From an uncultured Ruminococcus sp. (lineage in GTDB: Bacteria > Bacillota > Clostridia > Oscillospirales > Ruminococcaceae): a DNA stretch of 31,144 nucleotides. Within the stretch, counting starts at the first letter, position 1; each line of letters starts with the position of its first letter. This document shows, piece after piece, positions 23,829-31,144 of this stretch. The stretch is from positions 1 to 31,144 of the forward strand of contig CALCRR010000389.1 of the NCBI GenBank assembly GCA_937894495.1, written 5' to 3'. Both the position numbers and the translations under genes were made by a program. Under the pieces are notes generated by a model. It was given only the letters and a program-made list of their open reading frames with translations, ran no database searches and had not been told where the DNA came from.

Positions 23829-24859
23829 GTATGAAGAAAGTAGTCACATTTGGGGAGATATTGCTGAGGCTTGCTTCTCCCGGATATACAAAATTGTTTC
23901 AAAAAGACAGTTTAGATGCAACTTTTTGTGGTGGCGAGACCAATGTTTCGGTGTCACTTGCAAACTTTGGGTTAAAGACATCTTTTGTAACAAAGCTTCC
24001 CGATAATGACATTGGAGTAGCAGCGGCAAGATCACTTAACTATTTTGGTGTGGATACCTCAAATATAGTTTATGGCGACGGAAGGATGGGACTTTATTAT
24101 CTTGAAAAGGGTGCCTCACAGCGTCCGTCAAAGGTAATATATGACAGAGCTTATTCCGCAATTGCACTTGCTAAGAGAAATGAGTTCGACTGGGAGAAGA
24201 GCTTTGACGGGGCGGAGTGGTTCCACTGGACGGGAATAACTCCCGCACTTTCCGATGAGCTGGTTGAGATCTGCATGGAGGCCTGCAAGGCTGCAAAGCA
24301 GAAGGGTCTAACCGTTTCCTGCGACCTTAATTATCGCAAAAAGTTGTGGAGCAGCGACAAGGCTAAGGAGGTCATGTCTAAGCTTATGCCTTATGTTGAC
24401 GTTTGTATTGCCAACGAGGAGGACGCCGACAAGGTGCTGGGGATCAAGGCGGAGAACACTGACATTGAAAGCGGAGTCATCAACAAAGAAGCATATAAGA
24501 CCGTCGCAAAGAAGATATGCGATGAATACGGCTGCAAATACTCGGCGTTCACCCTGAGAAAAAGCTACTCTGCAAGCAGAAACGGCTGGAGCGGAATGCT
24601 TTACTGCAAGGACAAGGACGAAGCGTTCTTCTCGAATGAATACGACATACAGATTGTCGATCGTGTTGGCGGTGGAGACAGTTTTTCGGGGGCACTCATT
24701 TACAGCCTGCTCACCTGCCCAGACGATCAGAAGCGGATAGATTTTGCCGTTGCTGCGAGTTGCCTGAAGCATTCCATTGAAGGGGATTTCAACAGAGTTA
24801 CCGTTGCTGATGTCGAGAGACTTTTGAGTAGTGGGGGTAATGGGAGAGTGCAGCGTTAG
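23825..24859 (+). CDS. PfkB family sugar kinase, 2-keto-3-deoxygluconate kinase-like
   Basis: Phosphorylates a sugar or sugar acid at the expense of ATP. The 344-residue product has the PfkB features: VTFGEILLRL at the start, CGGETNVSVSLANFG (substrate-binding region), SCDLNYRKKLW as the family's central block typical of KDG kinases, and DRVGGGDSFSGAL with catalytic Asp285 in the anion hole. Its ATGA start overlaps the stop of the chimeric gene, so they are translationally coupled. An ATG six bases on is an alternative. A 2-keto-3-deoxy sugar acid fits the neighbours (CMP-KDO-synthetase-like part and an aldolase), which hints at a local acidic-sugar pathway; that is inference. Substrate not certain. 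Confidence 0.85.
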   Translation: MSMKKVVTFGEILLRLASPGYTKLFQKDSLDATFCGGETNVSVSLANFGLKTSFVTKLPDNDIGVAAARSLNYFGVDTSNIVYGDGRMGLYYLEKGASQRPSKVIYDRAYSAIALAKRNEFDWEKSFDGAEWFHWTGITPALSDELVEICMEACKAAKQKGLTVSCDLNYRKKLWSSDKAKEVMSKLMPYVDVCIANEEDADKVLGIKAENTDIESGVINKEAYKTVAKKICDEYGCKYSAFTLRKSYSASRNGWSGMLYCKDKDEAFFSNEYDIQIVDRVGGGDSFSGALIYSLLTCPDDQKRIDFAVAASCLKHSIEGDFNRVTVADVERLLSSGGNGRVQR

Positions 24860-25085
24860 AAAAATGGTTGTTCTAAAGAGTAGTGAAATGTATTGCGATG
24901 TCTACCAACACCATAAACCAGCATAATATCGATTTAAGAATAGGATAATACATGTCCATATTAAATTAAAATGATTCAACTATAAAATAATTATTTGATT
25001 ATGATTCTAATTTTGTGAGCTACGGCAAATAGTCATAATATCGCATAGCTAAAAATTATTACCGAGGGAAAGGTTGGGTACTAAA
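24860..25085. promoter_or_regulatory. AT-rich intergenic region with possible rml promoter
   Basis: 226 bases without a gene. The best promoter match is TTGTGA (25013-25018), 17 bases, TAATAT (25036-25041), about 45 bases before the rmlB ATG. The ribosome binding region GAGGGAAAGG is at 25064-25073. Confidence 0.4.
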
Positions 25086-26150
25086 ATGAAAAAATATTTG
25101 ATAACTGGCTGTGCCGGTTTCATCGGTTCAAATTTCGTTTACTATATGCTGAAAAAATATGATGACATTCTGCTTGTCAATCTGGATAAGCTCACATATG
25201 CAGGCAACCTTGAAAACCTCAAGGGCGTTGAGGGCGATAAACGTCATACTTTCGTGCGGGGCGACATCTGCGACATGGAGCTTGTTACAAAGCTGTTCGC
25301 GGAGTATGACTTTGATTATGTAATAAACTTCGCAGCGGAGAGTCACGTTGACCGCTCAATAGCAAACCCCAAAATATTTGTTCAGACAAATGTTATGGGG
25401 ACTGTAAACCTGCTCCAGCGTGCTAAAGAGGCTTGGTACAATGCTGAGACAAAGACCTGGAAGGAAGGCAAGAAGTATCTCCAGGTCAGTACCGACGAGG
25501 TTTACGGAGCGCTCGGCGCAGAGGGCTACTTTATGGAAACCACTCCAATCAATCCTCACAGTCCGTATTCAAGCAGTAAGGCAAGCGCCGATCATTTTGT
25601 AATGGCATTCCACGATACATACGGTATGCCTGTCAACATAACAAGGTGTTCAAACAACTATGGCCCTTATCAGTTTCCCGAAAAACTGATTCCGCTTATG
25701 ATAAACAACGTCAAGCAGCACAAGCAGCTGCCTGTTTACGGCGATGGTATGCAGATCAGAGATTGGCTGTATGTTGAGGATCACTGCAAAGCTATTGATA
25801 TGGTGGCTAACGGCGGTAAGATCGGCGAGGTTTACAATGTCGGCGGTCATAACGAAAAGCCCAACATTTTAATCGTTAAGACTATCATTTCACAGCTTCA
25901 CGACAGACTGAAGGACGATGGTATTTCAGAAGATCTTATCAAGCACGTTGAGGACAGACTCGGGCATGACCGCAGATATGGCATTGACCCCACCAAGATA
26001 AAAAATGATCTTGGCTGGTATCCTGAAACTCCGTTTGAGAAGGGCATAGTGCTGACTATTGACTGGTACCTTGAGAATGAGGAATGGATGAATAACGTCA
26101 CTTCTGGCAATTATCAGAAGTATTATGAGGAAATGTACAAAAACAAGTGA
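25086..26150 (+). CDS. rmlB: dTDP-glucose 4,6-dehydratase
   Basis: Second step of dTDP-L-rhamnose synthesis, converting dTDP-glucose to dTDP-4-keto-6-deoxyglucose with bound NAD. An extended SDR protein: GCAGFIGSNF (NAD loop, residues 8-17), AAESHVDRSI, STDEVYG with the Thr-Asp-Glu catalytic group, YSSSKAS with the Tyr-xxx-Lys pair, and RCSNNYGPYQFPEKLIP, a hallmark of RmlB. The frame starts at a TTG at 25074, but the family begins MKKYLITG, so ATG 25086 is the probable start (354 residues). The TTG has better spacing to GAGG and cannot be ruled out. First gene of rmlBDCA. Confidence 0.93.
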   Translation: MKKYLITGCAGFIGSNFVYYMLKKYDDILLVNLDKLTYAGNLENLKGVEGDKRHTFVRGDICDMELVTKLFAEYDFDYVINFAAESHVDRSIANPKIFVQTNVMGTVNLLQRAKEAWYNAETKTWKEGKKYLQVSTDEVYGALGAEGYFMETTPINPHSPYSSSKASADHFVMAFHDTYGMPVNITRCSNNYGPYQFPEKLIPLMINNVKQHKQLPVYGDGMQIRDWLYVEDHCKAIDMVANGGKIGEVYNVGGHNEKPNILIVKTIISQLHDRLKDDGISEDLIKHVEDRLGHDRRYGIDPTKIKNDLGWYPETPFEKGIVLTIDWYLENEEWMNNVTSGNYQKYYEEMYKNK

Positions 26151-26158
26151 GTGAAAAT

Positions 26159-27049
26159 ATGAAAGTATTTGTAACAGGCGTAGGCGGACAGCTGGGCTTT
26201 GACGTAATGAATGAGCTGAAAAAGCGTGGTCACGAAGCTGTCGGCAGCGATATTCTTGACAATGCACCGCAAGACTTCGAGTACATAAAATTGGACATAA
26301 CCGACAAGCAGGCTGTAACAAAAGCAATAACGGACATCAAGCCCGATGCGGTTATCCACTGCGCCGCTTGGACAGCAGTTGATGCAGCAGAGGATGAGGA
26401 GAATCAGCCGAAGGTCTTTGCAATAAACCGCGACGGTACAAAAAACATTGCAGAAGCCTGCAAGGCTGTTGACTGCAAGATGATATACATCAGCACAGAT
26501 TATGTTTTCGACGGTCAGGGTGAGCGCCCTTGGCAGCCGGACGATAAGAATTACGCTCCACTTTGTGTGTACGGCAAGTCCAAGCTTGAAGGCGAGCTTG
26601 CTGTTGCAGAAACGCTTGATAAGTATTACATAGTGCGAATCGCTTGGGTATTTGGTAAGAACGGCAAGAACTTCATCAAGACAATGCTGAATGTTGGTAA
26701 GAAGTACCCCGAGGTGCGTGTGGTCAGTGACCAAATAGGTACGCCTACCTATACATATGACCTTGCGAGACTGCTGGTTGATATGGTGGAAACTGACAAG
26801 TATGGCTATTATCACGCCACCAATGAGGGCGGATATATCAGCTGGTATGACTTCACCTGTGAGATTTTCAAACAGGCTGGATATACTACAAAGGTAACGC
26901 CTGTGACTACGGCTGAATACGGCTTGAGCAAGGCAAAGCGCCCTTTCAACAGCAGACTGGATAAGTCCAAATTATCGGACAGTGGATTTGAACTGCTGCC
27001 CAATTGGAAAGATGCGCTTGCAAGATATTTGAAGGAGATAGAATACTAA
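26159..27049 (+). CDS. rmlD: dTDP-4-dehydrorhamnose reductase
   Basis: Last step of dTDP-L-rhamnose synthesis, NAD(P)H-dependent reduction. SDR fold with MKVFVTGVGGQLG at the N-terminus, DITDKQAV, HCAAWTAVDAAEDE (family block), STDYVFDG, and YGKSKLEGE with the catalytic Tyr and Lys. RIAWVFGKNGKNF and the late SRLDKSKL stretch are RmlD hallmarks. A GTG at 26147 overlaps the rmlB stop, but the ATG at 26159 matches the family start (296 residues). Its stop overlaps the start of rmlC. Confidence 0.93.
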   Translation: MKVFVTGVGGQLGFDVMNELKKRGHEAVGSDILDNAPQDFEYIKLDITDKQAVTKAITDIKPDAVIHCAAWTAVDAAEDEENQPKVFAINRDGTKNIAEACKAVDCKMIYISTDYVFDGQGERPWQPDDKNYAPLCVYGKSKLEGELAVAETLDKYYIVRIAWVFGKNGKNFIKTMLNVGKKYPEVRVVSDQIGTPTYTYDLARLLVDMVETDKYGYYHATNEGGYISWYDFTCEIFKQAGYTTKVTPVTTAEYGLSKAKRPFNSRLDKSKLSDSGFELLPNWKDALARYLKEIEY

Positions 27050-27657
27050 TGGGACAGATAACGGTTGAAAAGAATGTCGGCGGAATCGATGGTTTGTGCG
27101 TGATAACTCCCGCCGTTCACGGTGACAGCCGCGGTTATTTCATGGAGACCTACAGCCAGCGGGATATGGCAGAAGCAGGGCTTGACATTACATTTGTCCA
27201 GGATAATCAGAGTTTTTCGACAAAGGGCGTGCTGAGAGGTCTGCATTTTCAAAAGCAGTATCCGCAGACAAAGCTTGTGCGTGTGATCAGGGGCAGAGTT
27301 TTTGATGTTGCAGTTGATCTACGCAGCGGCAGCAATACATACGGCAAGTGGTTTGGCGTTGAGCTGACTGAGGAAAACAAGAAGCAGTTTCTTATTCCAA
27401 AGGGCTTTGCTCACGGCTTCCTTGTACTCTCCGATGTAGCGGAATTCTGCTACAAGTGTGATGACTTCTATCACCCGAACGACGAAAGCGGTTTGGCTTG
27501 GAATGATCCGGAGATAGGAATTGTTTGGCCAGAGGTTGTTGGAAAGTATACAGGCTCGACTGATAGTGAGGGGTATAAGCTAGTGGAAGGAGCAAAGCTG
27601 AACCTCTCGGAAAAAGACAAGTTGTGGAGTGGAATAAAGGATACGTTTAAAATCTGA
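27049..27657 (+). CDS. rmlC: dTDP-4-dehydrorhamnose 3,5-epimerase
   Basis: Third step of dTDP-L-rhamnose synthesis. A cupin of 202 residues with SRGYFMETY, QDNQSFSTKGVLRGLHFQ (active-site His in RGLHFQ), VFDVAVDLR, and IPKGFAHGFLVLSD with a second His. The open frame extends back to 27004, but the ATG at 27049, which shares its A with the rmlD TAA, has GAAGGAG 10 bases upstream and fits the family start. Order rmlB-rmlD-rmlC-rmlA differs from the classic rmlBDAC/ACBD layouts. Confidence 0.93.
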   Translation: MGQITVEKNVGGIDGLCVITPAVHGDSRGYFMETYSQRDMAEAGLDITFVQDNQSFSTKGVLRGLHFQKQYPQTKLVRVIRGRVFDVAVDLRSGSNTYGKWFGVELTEENKKQFLIPKGFAHGFLVLSDVAEFCYKCDDFYHPNDESGLAWNDPEIGIVWPEVVGKYTGSTDSEGYKLVEGAKLNLSEKDKLWSGIKDTFKI

Positions 27658-27667
27658 GGAGGTATTT

Positions 27668-28555
27668 ATGAAAGGTATAATTCTTGCAGGTGGCAGCGGA
27701 ACACGTCTTTATCCGCTAACCAAAGTTACATCTAAGCAACTGCTCCCGATTTATGATAAGCCGATGATTTATTATCCATTGAGCACATTAATGCTTGCTG
27801 GAATCAAAGAAATCCTCATCATTAGTACTCCTGATGATACACCAAGATTTGAATCTCTACTTGGTGACGGAAGTCAGTTTGGTATAAAATTGAGTTATCA
27901 AGTTCAACCAAGTCCTGATGGACTTGCCCAGGCTTTTATTTTGGGCGAAGGGTTCCTTTCAGGAGAAGCAGGTGCTATGGTACTAGGTGATAATATATTC
28001 TACGGAAATGGATTCAGGACACTTCTTAAATCGGCTGTAAAAGATGCTGAAGAAAATGGAAGAGCAACGGTTTTTGGTTACTATGTTTCAGATCCGGAAA
28101 GGTTTGGTGTAGTTGAATTTAATAATTACGGTATCGTTATAAGCATAGAGGAGAAACCTATTACACCCAAATCAAATTATGCTGTAACTGGTCTGTACTT
28201 TTATCCAGCTGATGTTAGTTACAGAGCAAATCAAGTAAAGCCTAGTGATAGAGGTGAGTTAGAAATTACAAGTTTAAATGAAATGTATCTGAATGATGGA
28301 CTCCTTGATGTCCAGCTTTTAGGGCGCGGTTTTGCATGGCTAGACACTGGAACGATGAGTAGCTTGCTTCAGGCAGCAAACTTCGTTGAGACAGTTCAGA
28401 ACCGTCAGGGCATAGTAATATCTGCTCCAGAAGAGATTGCTTACATAAATGGATTTATTGATAAGGATAAACTTGCTGAATCTGCGGCCGCTTATGGAAA
28501 GAGTCCTTATGGTGAGCATCTTAAAGCTGTTTCAGAGGGTAGGGTTAGGTATTAG
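27668..28555 (+). CDS. rmlA: Glucose-1-phosphate thymidylyltransferase
   Basis: First step of dTDP-L-rhamnose synthesis, making dTDP-glucose from glucose 1-phosphate and dTTP. 295 residues with MKGIILAGGSGTRLYPLT (nucleotide loop), KQLLPIYDKPMIYYPLS, LGDNIFYG, the EEKPITPKSNYAVTGLYFY block, and LGRGFAWLDTGT, all typical of RmlA. GAGGAGG 8 bases upstream of the ATG. Ten bases after rmlC, so the same operon, but the codon use is clearly more AT-rich than in rmlB, D and C, which suggests the gene was exchanged from another source. Confidence 0.94.
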   Translation: MKGIILAGGSGTRLYPLTKVTSKQLLPIYDKPMIYYPLSTLMLAGIKEILIISTPDDTPRFESLLGDGSQFGIKLSYQVQPSPDGLAQAFILGEGFLSGEAGAMVLGDNIFYGNGFRTLLKSAVKDAEENGRATVFGYYVSDPERFGVVEFNNYGIVISIEEKPITPKSNYAVTGLYFYPADVSYRANQVKPSDRGELEITSLNEMYLNDGLLDVQLLGRGFAWLDTGTMSSLLQAANFVETVQNRQGIVISAPEEIAYINGFIDKDKLAESAAAYGKSPYGEHLKAVSEGRVRY

Positions 28556-28830
28556 ATGATTATGATATTATAGAAATCCCCAAATTCGCAAAGTTCAATC
28601 AACCAAATTAGCATAAAAGGCTTTAGTATGTGATTTTTAACGCTGTATATAAATGAATGGAGTTATTTATTAAAAAAGCTTTGGTAAGCGTGATAATTAC
28701 AGTATATAACATGTAGCTATACTTGTGTTAGGGTATTGATAATGCTATTCATCTGATTTACCGTATTCTTGATGTCGGAGTGCTTTTCCTACAATGAATA
28801 ATAGTCCATTAATGAATAGGTAGGGACAGA
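28556..28830. other. AT-rich intergenic region, nothing firm
   Basis: 275 bases with no gene on either strand. A weak promoter-like pair is TTGGTA (28681-28686) and TATATA (28703-28708), 16 bases apart. No terminator hairpin with a T run is evident after rmlA. Confidence 0.4.
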
Positions 28831-30009
28831 ATGTTAACCACAACTCAAATTGCACTATTAGAAGCGATAAAGGCGTCTCTGTTTGACTACACACCAAAGT
28901 ATCCCGATGATACAGATTGGAACGAAGTTGTAAAAGAAGCCAAAGCGCAGACAATCATGGGACTTATCAGTCCTGTTATTCCAATAAAGGATCAGAACAC
29001 AAATATTGGAATAGCAAATTATATTCGTATCCTACATGAGCAAGACCAACTGATAAAGCTGCTTGATGAGAATGGGATATCCTGCGTAATACTTAAAGGT
29101 TTTGCTGCTGCACAGTATTACTCTAAACCTCATTTACGTGCTATGGGTGATGTAGATTTTCTTGTGCCGTGTAATAGGTTTCATGAGACAGCAAAACTTA
29201 TGGAATCCAACGGGTATGTCTATACTCACGGAAAAGAAGATACAAATAATAAATACAAAGAGCCTCGGCATCTTGGATACAGTAAAAATGGTATTGAATT
29301 TGAATTGCATCATCATTTTAGTACGCCGGGCGCTGATATTGACGATATTCTTGAACAGGCAATTCATAAAAGGGAATATCATGAAATTAACGGATATAAA
29401 ATACCAATGCTCCCCGAAATAGAAAACGGTCTTGTTTTGTTGGGACATATTAATCAACATTTGAAAGACTATAATCTCGGCCTTAGGCAGATAATAGATT
29501 GGGAGATGTACGTTCATATGGTCCTAACTCAAACAGTATGGAATAGTAGCTTTGTTCCACTTGCTGATGGAATAGGTCTAAAAGACCTTGCTGTTAATGT
29601 CACGAATATGTGTATTCACTATTTAGGGCTTTCTAATTGCAGTTACATAACCGGTGATTTAAAAACAGATACTTTAGAAGAACTAATAAATGTGCTGTTT
29701 GAATCTGGAAATTTTAGCCGCAAAAAAAGTCGAGCTTCTAAAGAGAATAGTGAAGAATCAATTACAAGTGGATTATATAGCATTAAGAAAAAAGGATTCT
29801 TTTATTACATCCAAGATTTAGGTATACAAAGATGGAAAATATGTCAGAAACACCCCATATTAAAACCTTTTGCATGGATCTATGGATTATTTAGAGCAAT
29901 TGTCAAGGGCTTAATAATTATTTTCAAAGGTGGCAGAATAAAGAAATCATTAAATGATGCAAAACAAAAAGTAGTATTGTCTGAAAAACTTGGGCTCAAA
30001 TCAAAGTAA
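28831..30009 (+). CDS. Nucleotidyltransferase family protein (PF14907-like)
   Basis: A 392-residue protein of the uncharacterised nucleotidyltransferase family found in many Firmicute and Bacteroidetes capsule and lasso-type clusters. The diagnostic part is ILKGFAAAQYY (Lys89, Gly90), PHLRAMGDVDFLV with the metal-binding pair Asp107 and Asp109, then the substrate block FELHHHFSTPG. The last 60 residues contain a basic region and a hydrophobic segment (about 340-362, ILKPFAWIYGLFRAIVKGLIIIF) that could associate with the membrane. AT-rich like rmlA. The donor nucleotide and target are unknown. Its place after rmlA suggests a role in surface polysaccharide modification, but no direct sign shows it. 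Confidence 0.78.
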   Translation: MLTTTQIALLEAIKASLFDYTPKYPDDTDWNEVVKEAKAQTIMGLISPVIPIKDQNTNIGIANYIRILHEQDQLIKLLDENGISCVILKGFAAAQYYSKPHLRAMGDVDFLVPCNRFHETAKLMESNGYVYTHGKEDTNNKYKEPRHLGYSKNGIEFELHHHFSTPGADIDDILEQAIHKREYHEINGYKIPMLPEIENGLVLLGHINQHLKDYNLGLRQIIDWEMYVHMVLTQTVWNSSFVPLADGIGLKDLAVNVTNMCIHYLGLSNCSYITGDLKTDTLEELINVLFESGNFSRKKSRASKENSEESITSGLYSIKKKGFFYYIQDLGIQRWKICQKHPILKPFAWIYGLFRAIVKGLIIIFKGGRIKKSLNDAKQKVVLSEKLGLKSK

Positions 30010-30051
30010 CATAGAACTGTAATACATAGATTATTCAAGGAGGTGGATCAC

Positions 30052-31144
30052 ATGCCAATGCACCTATACGAGCACAACCAAACCGCATACAATGCTGCCG
30101 TAACCATGCTCGCAGAACGCGGCAAGGCTGCTGTGATCTACCCCACCGGCACGGGAAAGTCTTTCATTGGCTTCAAGCTATGTGAGGATAATCCCGACAA
30201 AACTATCTGCTGGCTGTCACCTTCACGCTATATATATCAGACACAGCTTGAAAACCTTGCTGAAACAAGTGACGGCTATCAGCCGGAGAATGTGAAGTTC
30301 TACACATATGCAAAGCTTATGAATGTCAGCGATGCAGAAATAGCCGAAATCAAGCCCGACTACATAATCCTTGATGAGTTCCACCGCTGTGGCGCAGAGC
30401 TTTGGGGTGCAGGTGTTGACAAGCTATTGAAAGCTTATCCCGATGCGCCTGTGCTTGGTCTGTCTGCAACAGCTATCCGCTACCTTGATAACCAGCGTGA
30501 CATGACCGATGAGCTGTTTGACGGAAATGTTGCAAGCGAAATGACGCTTGGTGAGGCTATCGTGCGTGGTATCCTTGCTCCGCCGAAATATGTGCTGACG
30601 GTCTATTCCTATCAGAAGGAACTTGAAAAATACGAAAAGCAAATCGCCCGTCACAGAAGCTCGCATATTAAGGATACGGCAACAAAGTATCTTGAAGCTC
30701 TGCGCCGAACTCTCGAAAAGGCGGACGGTCTTGATGTCATTTTCGATAAGCACATAGAGGATAGGTCGGGAAAGTATATCATCTTTTGCAGCAGTCTTGA
30801 AATGATGACCACTTCTGCTGCGGAGGCGAAAAAGTGGTTTGCAAAGGTGGATAAAAAGCCGCACATCTACAAGGCGTACTCCAATGACCCGGAAACGAGC
30901 AAGGCTTTTGCGGATTTCAAATCAGAAAGATCCGAGCATTTGAAATTGCTGTTTTGCATTGATATGCTAAACGAAGGTATTCATGTAGATGACATTTCGG
31001 GTGTTATTCTGCTGCGTCCGACTGTCTCGCCAATCATTTATAAGCAGCAAATCGGTCGTGCGCTGTCGGCAAGCAAATCCCGAAATCCTGTCATTTTCGA
31101 CATCGTGAATAATATCGACAACCTCTATAGCATTGATGAGATCA
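30052..31144 (+). CDS. SF2 DEAD/DEAH helicase, partial (runs off the window)
   Basis: Open from the ATG at 30052 to the window end without a stop (364 codons visible). ATP-dependent helicase with MHLYEHNQTAYNAA (Q-like start), Walker A PTGTGKS (31-37), motif II DEFHR (108-112), the SAT motif, then a second RecA lobe with IIFCSS, LFCIDMLNEGIHVDD and QIGRALS as motif VI. AAGGAGGTG (30037-30045) is an excellent ribosome binding site. The layout matches the long stand-alone helicases with a helicase-associated C-terminal region seen in Clostridia, whose role is not settled. Less AT-rich than the gene before it, probably a different unit. Confidence 0.88.
   Translation, partial: MPMHLYEHNQTAYNAAVTMLAERGKAAVIYPTGTGKSFIGFKLCEDNPDKTICWLSPSRYIYQTQLENLAETSDGYQPENVKFYTYAKLMNVSDAEIAEIKPDYIILDEFHRCGAELWGAGVDKLLKAYPDAPVLGLSATAIRYLDNQRDMTDELFDGNVASEMTLGEAIVRGILAPPKYVLTVYSYQKELEKYEKQIARHRSSHIKDTATKYLEALRRTLEKADGLDVIFDKHIEDRSGKYIIFCSSLEMMTTSAAEAKKWFAKVDKKPHIYKAYSNDPETSKAFADFKSERSEHLKLLFCIDMLNEGIHVDDISGVILLRPTVSPIIYKQQIGRALSASKSRNPVIFDIVNNIDNLYSIDEI

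Overview
The window reads as a chromosomal segment of an anaerobic, plant-fibre-degrading Firmicute close to Ruminococcus (R. albus-like). The basis is an intracellular cellobiose phosphorylase of the Ruminococcus type, a secreted GH26 mannanase lipoprotein, a CE2-like carbohydrate esterase, Gram-positive style -35/-10 promoters with AGGAGG ribosome binding sites, and moderate GC. The species call is inference from gene content, not from a marker gene.

Left part (1-12300), core metabolism: citrate synthase; a two-TM coiled-coil protein with a polylysine tail; the CE2-like esterase; the GH26 mannanase; convergent to it, cellobiose phosphorylase; a lipoprotein coupled to an aldose-1-epimerase-like gene; a DUF378 mini membrane protein; and a YitT-family transporter-like protein. 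Together they suggest extracellular deacetylation and mannan cleavage, then phosphorolysis and mutarotation of the sugars. The intergenic spaces hold short tandem heptads, GC-rich palindromes, a leader repeat shared by the mannanase and phosphorylase genes, possible LacI-type operators, and a strongly structured stretch (10990-11222) that could be an unrecognised RNA or repeat.

Middle part (about 12300-21600), accessory island: a serine recombinase that has lost its catalytic N-terminal domain, a TnpV-like protein, an McrBC-type restriction operon (EVE-like reader + Mrr-N + AAA McrB, then McrC, then an unrecognised AT-rich third gene), a zinc-ribbon protein, and a DUF3987 replication-type protein. 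The last two are divergent and share an ACGCA/TGCGT inverted repeat at each promoter.

Right part (about 21600-31144), surface polysaccharide region: a 5'-truncated CatB-like acetyltransferase at the island edge; a chimeric gene joining the first 106 residues of a CMP-KDO-synthetase-like protein in frame to a DRE-TIM aldolase that has lost its own N-terminus; a KDG-kinase-like PfkB protein; rmlB-rmlD-rmlC-rmlA for dTDP-L-rhamnose; a PF14907-type nucleotidyltransferase; and an SF2 helicase cut by the window end. The truncated and fused genes suggest that this polysaccharide locus has been rearranged next to the island.
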